A stretch of DNA of 36,570 nucleotides from Roseburia_C sp051879315 (GTDB lineage: Bacteria > Bacillota > Clostridia > Lachnospirales > Lachnospiraceae). The notes under the pieces were generated by a model that was given only the letters and a program-made list of their open reading frames with translations, was not told the origin of the DNA and searched no databases. The translations under genes and the position numbers were made by a program. Shown here one piece after another: positions 7,999-14,959 of the stretch. Where the stretch lies: the NCBI GenBank assembly GCA_051879315.1, contig JBJELW010000026.1, forward strand, positions 1 to 36,570, written 5' to 3'. The stretch's first letter is position 1; each line of letters starts with the position of its first letter.

Positions 7999-9717
7999 AT
8001 GGATATTTCAGGAAGAAAGTTGTTTGTAAAAGCATTGAAAGAGGAAGGCGTAGATACCATCTTTTGTTATCCCGGTGGTATGGTTATTGACCTCTTTGAT
8101 GAGTTATATAAGCAGGACAGTATTAAGATGGTGCTTCCCCGCCATGAGCAGGGACTGATCCATGAGGCAGAAGGCTACGCCAAGGCCACGGGAAAGGTGG
8201 GTGTGTGTCTGGTGACCAGCGGACCCGGTGCCACCAATATTATTACCGGGTTGGCAGATGCCCATTATGACAGCATTCCGCTGGTGTGTATCACTGGTCA
8301 GGTGCCTTTAGGGCTCATTGGAAACGATGCCTTCCAGGAGGTGGACATTGTAGGGATGACCAGAAGTGTCACCAAGTATGGTGTTACCGTGAGAGACCGG
8401 AAGGATCTGGGAAAAATACTAAAGATGGCATTTCACATTGCATCCACCGGAAAGCCCGGACCGGTGGTGGTAGATATTCCAAAAGATATCCAGACCCAGC
8501 ATGGTCCCGCAGACTATCCGGAATCTGTGCAGATCCGGGGATATAAGCCGGTGGAGGGCGTTCATGTGGGCCAGTTGAAGAAAGCTTATAAGCTGTTAAA
8601 GGCGGCAAAGCGTCCTCTGATTTTGGCCGGTGGCGGTGTCAATATTGCCAAGGCATCCGACGAGCTGGAGCAGTTGGCCTCCAAGATGCATGTGCCGGTG
8701 GTTACCACGGTGATGGGAAAGGGATCTATTTCCACAGATCATCCTTACTATATCGGAAACAGCGGACTTCATGGCCGTTATGCAGCCAACATCGCAGTCA
8801 GTGAGTGTGATGTGCTGTTTTCCATCGGAACCCGTTTTAATGACCGAATTACCGGTGATCTGAACGAGTTTGCACCGAAAGCCCAGATCGTACATATCGA
8901 TGTGGAGACCGCTTCCATTTCTCGGAATGTGGTGGTGGATGTGCCGGTGGTGGCAGATGCCAAAACCGCATTGGAGAAACTGTTGGAGTGGGCAGAGCCC
9001 ATGGACACCACAGAGTGGATGGAGCAGATTGCTACATGGAATCAGGAACATCCCCTAGAAATGCGCCGGGATCGGGGACTGTCGCCTCAGATGATCATGG
9101 AACACATCAATGATCAGTTTGAGAAGCCTATTATCGTAACAGATGTGGGGCAGCATCAGATGTGGGCTACCCAGTACATTGATATGGATAAATCCGATAT
9201 TTTCATTACCTCCGGCGGTTTGGGAACCATGGGATTCGGTTTCCCCGCAGCGGTGGGAGCAAAGATCGGTCGCCCGGATAAGCAGGTGGTATGTATCACC
9301 GGAGATGGTGGATTCCAGATGAATATGCAGGAGATGGCCACCGCCATCTGTCAGGATGCACCGGTGATCGTATGTATTCTGAACAACTACTATCTGGGTA
9401 TGGTGCGCCAGATGCAGCAGTTGTTTTACGGCAAGCGTTACTCCGCCACCTGTCTGCGGAAGCGAATTACCTGTCCGGAGGGCTGCAAGGGACCGGGACC
9501 TCAGTGTCCGCCCTACGAGCCGGATTTTGTAAAGTGGGCAGAGAGCTACGGCGTAAAAGGGATTCGCGTAGGTACCGCAGAGGAGCTGCAGCGGGCCTTT
9601 GAAGAGGCAAAGCAGAATCAGGTGAGCACCGTCATTGAGTGTCTGATTGCCACAGAGGAACTGGTTTTGCCTATGGTAAAGGGCGGAAACCCCATGAGCC
9701 AGATGATTTTGAATTAA
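7999..9717 (+). CDS. ilvB: acetolactate synthase, large (catalytic) subunit
   Basis: A thiamine-diphosphate enzyme that condenses pyruvate to acetolactate (or with 2-oxobutyrate), the first common step to valine, leucine and isoleucine. The 572-residue protein shows the N-terminal FCYPGGMVIDLFDEL and the catalytic Glu region RHEQGLIHEAEGYA. The central FAD-type domain follows. The ThDP motif is GDGGFQMNMQE...NNYYLGMVRQMQQ. An odd point is a Cys-containing insertion at about 483-505 (Cys485, 492, 496, 503) where most enzymes have only a short ERYS-D linker. AGGAGG lies 6 bases before the ATG. ilvN follows after 11 bases, so the subunits are co-expressed. Confidence 0.95.
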   Translation: MDISGRKLFVKALKEEGVDTIFCYPGGMVIDLFDELYKQDSIKMVLPRHEQGLIHEAEGYAKATGKVGVCLVTSGPGATNIITGLADAHYDSIPLVCITGQVPLGLIGNDAFQEVDIVGMTRSVTKYGVTVRDRKDLGKILKMAFHIASTGKPGPVVVDIPKDIQTQHGPADYPESVQIRGYKPVEGVHVGQLKKAYKLLKAAKRPLILAGGGVNIAKASDELEQLASKMHVPVVTTVMGKGSISTDHPYYIGNSGLHGRYAANIAVSECDVLFSIGTRFNDRITGDLNEFAPKAQIVHIDVETASISRNVVVDVPVVADAKTALEKLLEWAEPMDTTEWMEQIATWNQEHPLEMRRDRGLSPQMIMEHINDQFEKPIIVTDVGQHQMWATQYIDMDKSDIFITSGGLGTMGFGFPAAVGAKIGRPDKQVVCITGDGGFQMNMQEMATAICQDAPVIVCILNNYYLGMVRQMQQLFYGKRYSATCLRKRITCPEGCKGPGPQCPPYEPDFVKWAESYGVKGIRVGTAEELQRAFEEAKQNQVSTVIECLIATEELVLPMVKGGNPMSQMILN

Positions 9718-9728
9718 GGAGGAAAGCC

Positions 9729-10226
9729 ATGAAAAACAGATGGATTGCATTATATGTAGAAAATCAGGTGGGCGTATTGGCCAAGGTTTCCGGGCTTTTT
9801 TCCGCTAAATCCTACAACCTGCAGAGCCTTACCGTGGGAACCACAGAGGATGAAACGGTATCCCGAATGACAATCTGTGTTACCAGCGATGATGTGACCT
9901 TTGAGCAGATCAAAAAGCAGTTGAACACCATGATTGAGGTAATCAAAGTCATCGACCTGACCAATGTGCCCATTCATATGAAGGAAATCCTTTTTGCAAA
10001 GGTGGGACATTTAAGTTTCGAGGAGAAACAGGAGATTTTCCAGATCGCGGAAGTGTTTTCCGTACAGGTGGCGGATGTGGGAAAAGACAGCGCCTTGTTG
10101 GAATGTAAACTGACAGAGCGGCGGAATAATGAACTCATCGCTTTGTTGAAATCAAAATTCAAGTCCGTGGAGATTGTGCGGGGAGGCGCGGTGGCCATTG
10201 AGTCCATCAGCACTTCCTGCCGCTAG
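9729..10226 (+). CDS. ilvN: acetolactate synthase, small (regulatory) subunit
   Basis: The regulatory partner of IlvB, which normally stabilises the catalytic subunit and confers valine feedback inhibition. The 165-residue product opens with an ACT domain (WIALYVENQVGVLAKVSGLFSAKSYNLQSLTVG) and has the second ACT-like C-terminal domain ending in VEIVRGGAVAIESIS. The start at 9729 has AAGGAGG 7 bases upstream; an in-frame extension from 9639 would lie within ilvB. It is the last gene of the thyA-folA-transporter-ilvBN run, and a terminator follows about 60 bases downstream. It could equally be called ilvH; the symbol follows the partner. Confidence 0.93.
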   Translation: MKNRWIALYVENQVGVLAKVSGLFSAKSYNLQSLTVGTTEDETVSRMTICVTSDDVTFEQIKKQLNTMIEVIKVIDLTNVPIHMKEILFAKVGHLSFEEKQEIFQIAEVFSVQVADVGKDSALLECKLTERRNNELIALLKSKFKSVEIVRGGAVAIESISTSCR

Positions 10227-10248
10227 GATTGTGCCTATACGGGGAAGG

Positions 10249-11292
10249 CTATAGACGTCGGTTTAAAAATGAAATAAGTTTTTCGAACAGTGCAGGGGTT
10301 CCTTTCAGCTCCTGCACTTTTTGACGGTTCTTTTCATTAAATCCCACCAGAATATCATGATTAGCCTCGGACAGATAGTCGATGATACCGTCGATATCGG
10401 ACTTCTGATTCTTCGGACAGCGGATATACAGATGTTTTCCTGCTATAATACACAGGGTGTAGGAAATACTGAAGTGATACCAGAACAGCTTGTGCAGGGT
10501 GGAGTGTTTGTAGATCCACATAATCTTTTGGATGGGTACAAAGGCAATTCCACTGTTGGAAATCTCGATAAAATAGTGTTCCGTAATGAACATATCCTCG
10601 GTGAGCAGCTGGGGCAGTGTGGCCAGTTCTTCCTCTGCCTCCTCCAACATATGCCTGGGAGAGCCGAAACGGGATAATTGGCGGCAGGCCGGCGCCAGCC
10701 AGGGAAACAGAATGTAGATGATATACAAAATGATATTGACACATGCATAGAGTCCCGTCAGTACATACAGAATCATGAGAAACATACTGGCACCCCAACG
10801 GAATCCGGGCTCGCTGAGATAATAGTCAGAGGTTTTATCCATGATACCGGATTCTGTCCAGTGCAGATCATCGGCCAGGGAGGATAACAGCTTACGATAG
10901 GCAGTGTTGTTTCCGTAGACTCTGGCACGGATCGTCACCTGGTCAATGGTGGGAAGTCCCTCCTCACAGGTATTTGAGGAAAGGAGAACGATGCGGCACT
11001 GATCATCCTGAATCTTGTAATAATAATAGCCGGTGGTGCGTCCCAGAATTTTTTGGGTGTGGCCGGTGAATTTCAAATCTGTCAGGGTAATCCGGACGTA
11101 GTGCCTGTCCTGCTGAAACAGCTGGGCAAAGGAAGTATTTTCCGAAACGGACTCTGGAGAGATGATGCTGGATAAGGGGAAAATGAACCACAGAACCAGC
11201 AGCAGCACCAGATAGATCACCGGGGAGAAAAGTTTTTTGCGATAAAGTTTTTTTATGCTTTTGGAAATATAATGTTCAAAATTGGTATCCAT
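10249..11292 (-). CDS. membrane protein of unknown function
   Basis: A 347-residue protein that I do not recognise by name. One hydrophobic segment near the N-terminus (about 20-43, after a basic SIKKLYRKK stretch) is followed by an extracytoplasmic-looking region of about 130 residues. Then come one or two more membrane segments (about 165-205) and a soluble C-terminal half. The second half contains alternating strands (YFIEISNSGIAFVPIQKIMWIYKH, HLYIRCPKNQ) that resemble a PH-like or bacterial PH-type fold, but this is a guess. The start at 11292 is chosen because AAGGAG lies 6-7 bases upstream and the longer form would run through the promoter. It is transcribed alone, opposite to ilvN and divergent from the methyltransferase gene. 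Confidence 0.75.
   Translation of the reverse strand: MDTNFEHYISKSIKKLYRKKLFSPVIYLVLLLVLWFIFPLSSIISPESVSENTSFAQLFQQDRHYVRITLTDLKFTGHTQKILGRTTGYYYYKIQDDQCRIVLLSSNTCEEGLPTIDQVTIRARVYGNNTAYRKLLSSLADDLHWTESGIMDKTSDYYLSEPGFRWGASMFLMILYVLTGLYACVNIILYIIYILFPWLAPACRQLSRFGSPRHMLEEAEEELATLPQLLTEDMFITEHYFIEISNSGIAFVPIQKIMWIYKHSTLHKLFWYHFSISYTLCIIAGKHLYIRCPKNQKSDIDGIIDYLSEANHDILVGFNEKNRQKVQELKGTPALFEKLISFLNRRL
10289..10322 (+). terminator. terminator of the ilvBN operon, inside the convergent gene
   Basis: AGTGCAGG (10289-10296) pairs with CCTGCACT (10311-10318), followed by a T-run on the plus strand. The hairpin is within the last codons of the minus-strand membrane protein gene (10249-11292), so it serves as coding sequence on the other strand. 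Confidence 0.75.
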
Positions 11293-11311
11293 GAAAACTC
11301 CTTTTGTGTTT

Positions 11312-11340
11312 AGTATACTGATTTTGGAGCCAATAATCAA
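11312..11340 (-). promoter_or_regulatory. promoter of the minus-strand membrane protein gene
   Basis: Read on the minus strand: TTGATT (11340-11335), a 17-base spacer and TATACT (11317-11312), 20 bases before the start codon. It stands back to back with the promoter of the methyltransferase gene. Confidence 0.65.
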
Positions 11341-11361
11341 CCTTGCATTTTTAATGGAAAG

Positions 11362-11390
11362 TTGCTTTTTGTAAGGAAAATTGCTAGTAT
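11362..11390 (+). promoter_or_regulatory. promoter of the methyltransferase gene
   Basis: TTGCTT (11362-11367), a 17-base spacer and TAGTAT (11385-11390), about 50 bases before the start codon. Confidence 0.5.
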
Positions 11391-11443
11391 GAGTTCAGTG
11401 TAAATTGCAGGCAAATGAGAAAAAAAGGACTTGAGGTGACGAT

Positions 11444-12193
11444 ATGGACGCATATACAAGTTTTGCGCAGGTGTACGATATGTTTATGGATAATGTGCCC
11501 TATGAGAAATGGGCACATCAGATTCAGGAAGTTTTGGAAAAAGAAAATATCCGGGATGGACTGATTCTGGATCTGGGCTGCGGCACAGGAAAACTGACCC
11601 GTCTTCTGGCAGAGTCCGGCTATGACATGATTGGCGTGGACAATGCAGAGGATATGTTAATGATTGCCCGGGAGGAAACTCAGGAGCAGGCAGGAATCCT
11701 GTATTTGCTGCAGGATATGAGGAATTTTGAACTGTACGGAACCGTCCGGGCGGTAGTCAGTGTTTGCGACTGCATGAATTACATATTGCAGGAAGAAGAA
11801 ATTTTGCAGGTTTTCCGTCTGGTAAATAACTATCTGGATCCAGGTGGACTTTTTCTGTTTGATATGAACACCCGATACAAGTATGAGGAGCTTTTGGCTG
11901 AAAACACTTTTTGCGAAAATCGGGAGGAGGGCAGTTTCATCTGGGAGAATTATTACGACCCTGAATCGGGGGAAAATGAGTATGATCTGACTCTTTTTAT
12001 CCGGCAGGAGGATGGTTTGTTTGAAAAGTACGAGGAGACCCATGTGCAGAGGGCCTATGATCTGGAAACGGTGAAGTCTCTGCTGGAACAGGCGGGCATG
12101 ATATTTGTGACCGCCATGGACGAAGAAGGCGGGCCGGTGACGGAGCACACGGAGCGGATGCAGATCATTGCCAGAGAGTGCGGTAAAAAATGA
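11444..12193 (+). CDS. class I SAM-dependent methyltransferase
   Basis: A 249-residue cytoplasmic protein with the Rossmann-type SAM-binding core. Motif I is LILDLGCGTGKLTRLLAESG, followed by the acidic end of strand 2 (MIGVDNAEDML) and LYLLQDMRNFEL. The DMNTRYKYEELLAEN segment and the C-terminal half full of acidic and aromatic strands resemble the small-molecule or unknown-substrate methyltransferases common near Clostridia housekeeping genes (methyltransf_25 type). Substrate is not predictable. It starts after a GAGGTGA ribosome site and has its own promoter; the next gene, the histidine kinase, has a separate promoter downstream. Confidence 0.85.
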   Translation: MDAYTSFAQVYDMFMDNVPYEKWAHQIQEVLEKENIRDGLILDLGCGTGKLTRLLAESGYDMIGVDNAEDMLMIAREETQEQAGILYLLQDMRNFELYGTVRAVVSVCDCMNYILQEEEILQVFRLVNNYLDPGGLFLFDMNTRYKYEELLAENTFCENREEGSFIWENYYDPESGENEYDLTLFIRQEDGLFEKYEETHVQRAYDLETVKSLLEQAGMIFVTAMDEEGGPVTEHTERMQIIARECGKK

Positions 12194-12223
12194 GTAAAAT
12201 TATGGAAAACAGCTTATCTGTGG

Positions 12224-12252
12224 CTCTTTTGTGTCCCTTCTGATATTATAAT
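12224..12252 (+). promoter_or_regulatory. two-component operon promoter with shared upstream block
   Basis: TATAAT at 12247-12252 has no TTGACA-like -35 box. Instead CTCTTTTGTGTC (12224-12235), two bases and TTC (12238-12240) occupy the -35 to -15 region. The same block, with identical spacing to the -10 box, occurs before the large surface protein gene at 17976-18004. It is likely an activator site or an unusual promoter form. Confidence 0.6.
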
Positions 12253-12308
12253 ATGCATAACTGAAGGATTATGCCTTTTGGCAGCCCGCAATTTTGAGGA
12301 GCCAATAC

Positions 12309-14147
12309 GTGAAGATAAAAAAAGATAAAAATATTTCAAATAGAAAAACGATCCCCGGCGCAAAGAGAGAAGGAATCATAACGGTGTGGTATGTGATTGC
12401 CTTCTGTCTTGTGCTGGGGATTTTAGTGTATCTGGGCATAGCGGATAACAGGCAGATTACCTCTGCAAGGGTGAATCAGGGATATGAATCCGTAGATGAT
12501 TTTCGTATGGAGACAGTGACAGATGACAGCGCCCCTGCCGGTGTTCGGGAGATCTATACCTGGACAGCATCCCGGATCGATCCGGAGGATGACTGTCTGG
12601 CATTTTATCTGGTGCATCAGTGTGCCCAGGTATATGTGGATGGGGAGGAGATTTATACCCTTACCACAGAGGACAAACTGCTTCTGGGAAAGACCCCGGG
12701 TAATAACTGGGTTATGGTCTCCCTGTATCCGGAGGATGAGGGAAAGGATATTCAGGTGGTGATCACACCGGTGTATGAAAGTATCGTTGGGAGAAAGGTA
12801 GAGTTCCTCATGGGTTCCGAACTGAGTATTTACACCGGACAGATGAGAAAAGCCATGCCGCAGATCATCATCGGATGTCTGGCTGTGCTGGTGGGATTGG
12901 TTTTTGCCCTGATGTCATTGGGAGAAATGAAGGGAAAGAACCAAGACAGTGACTTGATGGCATTGGGAACATTTTCTGTGATGCTAGGGTTGTGGCGGTT
13001 GACGGATACCCGTTTCACTCCGTTTATCATGCCGGAAAAACCGGTGTTTCTGTTTTATGTGTCCCTGGCCATGCTGATGTTAGGATGCGTTCCGTTACTT
13101 AGATTTTTAAAATATCGTTTTGACAAAAAGACATACATTCTGTTTGACTTTTGCAGCCTGCTGTCCATGGCGGTGTGCCTTCTGCAGGTAGTTCTGCAGT
13201 TCGCCGGAATCCGGGATTTCCGTGAGATGTTGTGGCTGAGTCATGCAGTGCTTGTTTTCTGCGTGTTGTTATGCGCGGGCGCATTTGGATATAATTGGGT
13301 CAAATTTGGGTGGAAAAAGATGAGCGGGCTTGGAAAGAGTACCTGCATGTTGTGCGTGGTGGGAATAGCCTGTGACGTGGCTGCCTACTACATCAAAGGA
13401 AATTCCTCCGGGCTGTTGTTTACGCTGACAGCTTTCCTTTGTTTTATTATTATCGGTGGTGTCACCAATATTTACGGGTATATGGAACAGGAGAAGCGGC
13501 TGAAAGAACAGGAAGCGGAACTTGCATCCAGCAGGATCTCCTTGATGCTGAGCCAGATTCAGCCCCATTTTCTGTACAATTCCCTGAATACTATCTATTA
13601 CCTGTGCGATAAGGATCCGGAAATGGCGAAAAAGGCCATCAGTGATTTCTCGGATTATCTCAGGGGAAATGTGGACTCCCTGAAACGGAATACCCCGGTG
13701 AATTTTGAAAAAGAACTGGAACATGTGAAAATCTATCTTTCCCTGGAAAAGATGCGCTTTGATGATGAGTTGCAAATTGTCTATGACATAGAGACCACGG
13801 GCTTTTCTATCCCTGCGCTGACGGTGCAGCCCATTGTGGAAAATGCAGTGAAGCATGGCCTGAACAAGGCAGAGAAAGGAGGAACCCTCACCATCTCATC
13901 CAGAGAGTATGAGGACCGGTATGAGGTGGTGGTCACCGATGACGGTGTGGGATTTGACGTGGAGGAGAAGAAAGAGGACGGAAAAACCCATGTGGGAATT
14001 GAAAATGTGGGGAGACGACTTTGGGAAATGAGCCGCGGCACCATGGACATTACCAGTGAAAAGGGGAAAGGAACAAAGGTAGTGATCCGGCTTCCGAAAA
14101 AGGACAGCAAAGAAGATGACAACACAAAAGAGGAGACATTAGGATGA
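12309..14147 (+). CDS. LytS/YehU-type sensor histidine kinase with multi-pass membrane domain
   Basis: A 612-residue membrane kinase. A first membrane segment (about 22-42) is followed by an outside domain of about 150 residues with a jelly-roll-like look (LAFYLVHQCAQVYVDGEEIYTL). About seven hydrophobic segments then run to about 395, as in 7TMR-type sensors. The cytoplasmic part has the His_kinase (PF06580) motif with His420 in QIQPHFLYNSLNTIYYL. The ATPase N box is QPIVENAVKHGLNK, and the G boxes are DDGVGFD and GIENVGRR...GKGTKVVIRLP. The GTG at 12309 is preferred because GAGGAG stands 7 bases upstream. Its stop overlaps the response regulator start by ATGA, so the pair is coupled. The signal sensed is unknown; cell-surface control is inferred from the neighbours. 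Confidence 0.9.
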   Translation: MKIKKDKNISNRKTIPGAKREGIITVWYVIAFCLVLGILVYLGIADNRQITSARVNQGYESVDDFRMETVTDDSAPAGVREIYTWTASRIDPEDDCLAFYLVHQCAQVYVDGEEIYTLTTEDKLLLGKTPGNNWVMVSLYPEDEGKDIQVVITPVYESIVGRKVEFLMGSELSIYTGQMRKAMPQIIIGCLAVLVGLVFALMSLGEMKGKNQDSDLMALGTFSVMLGLWRLTDTRFTPFIMPEKPVFLFYVSLAMLMLGCVPLLRFLKYRFDKKTYILFDFCSLLSMAVCLLQVVLQFAGIRDFREMLWLSHAVLVFCVLLCAGAFGYNWVKFGWKKMSGLGKSTCMLCVVGIACDVAAYYIKGNSSGLLFTLTAFLCFIIIGGVTNIYGYMEQEKRLKEQEAELASSRISLMLSQIQPHFLYNSLNTIYYLCDKDPEMAKKAISDFSDYLRGNVDSLKRNTPVNFEKELEHVKIYLSLEKMRFDDELQIVYDIETTGFSIPALTVQPIVENAVKHGLNKAEKGGTLTISSREYEDRYEVVVTDDGVGFDVEEKKEDGKTHVGIENVGRRLWEMSRGTMDITSEKGKGTKVVIRLPKKDSKEDDNTKEETLG

Positions 14148-14941
14148 CAATCATTGCAGTGGATGATGAAAAAATAGCGTTGGAGGGGCTGGTGAATACC
14201 ATCAGCCAGGTTTCACCGGAGGCAGAGGTACACGGGTTTCGCGATGCGAAAAGTGCTCTGGAATTTGCCGGTGCTCATTCCTGTGACGTGGCGTTTTTGG
14301 ATATTGAGATGCGCGTGTTGAATGGGATGGAACTGGCAAGGCGGCTGAAATTGGAGAATCCCCTGATAAACATCGTGTTTGCCACCGGATATGACGAATA
14401 CATGAGCCAGGCATTTTTGCTGCGGGCCAGCGGATATGTGACCAAACCGGTAACCCGGGAGAAGGTAAAACAGGAGCTGGAAAATCTGAGAAATCCCGTT
14501 CCCGTTTCCAGGGAGAATCGCATCCGGGTGCAGACCTTTGGTAACTTTGAAGTGTTTTACGGGGAGGAGCCGGTGCGATTTCAGTACAGCAAAACAAAGG
14601 AGATGCTGGCATATCTCATAGACCGTAACGGTGCACTGTGTACCAATGGGGAGTTGATGGCGATCCTATGGGAGGACGAAGCAAAATCCGGCGGACATAC
14701 TTCTTACCTGAAAAATATCCGCAAGGATCTGATGAGTACATTGGAGAAATATGGAATGGAAGATGCCGTCATCCGGCAGAGGGGAATGATCGGCATTTCA
14801 CCCCCGAAAATCTCATGCGATTATTTTGATTGGATCGCGGGGAAACCTGCCGGGCTCAATGCCTATCGGGGAGAGTACATGAACCAGTATCCATGGAGTG
14901 AGTTCACCCACGGTGTGCTGGAAAAGGACGGGGAGCATTAG
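14144..14941 (+). CDS. response regulator with REC and winged-helix/SARP-like output
   Basis: A 265-residue cytoplasmic regulator. Residues 1-118 form the receiver domain with the acidic pair DDE at 7-9, the phospho-acceptor Asp53 in AFLDIEM, and TKP near 101-103. After a short linker, residues about 125-215 read as a winged-helix domain of OmpR/SARP style (IRVQTFGNFEVFYGEEPVRF, then KTKEMLAYLIDRNGALCTNGELMAILW). A further helical stretch follows to the end. This FGxFEV start is typical of AfsR/SARP-like regulators, whereas LytS kinases usually pair with LytTR regulators, so the pairing is noteworthy. It overlaps the kinase by 4 bases and is followed by the surface protein gene after 18 bases. 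Confidence 0.9.
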   Translation: MTIIAVDDEKIALEGLVNTISQVSPEAEVHGFRDAKSALEFAGAHSCDVAFLDIEMRVLNGMELARRLKLENPLINIVFATGYDEYMSQAFLLRASGYVTKPVTREKVKQELENLRNPVPVSRENRIRVQTFGNFEVFYGEEPVRFQYSKTKEMLAYLIDRNGALCTNGELMAILWEDEAKSGGHTSYLKNIRKDLMSTLEKYGMEDAVIRQRGMIGISPPKISCDYFDWIAGKPAGLNAYRGEYMNQYPWSEFTHGVLEKDGEH

Positions 14942-14959
14942 AGAGTAGGGGGAAAAGAT

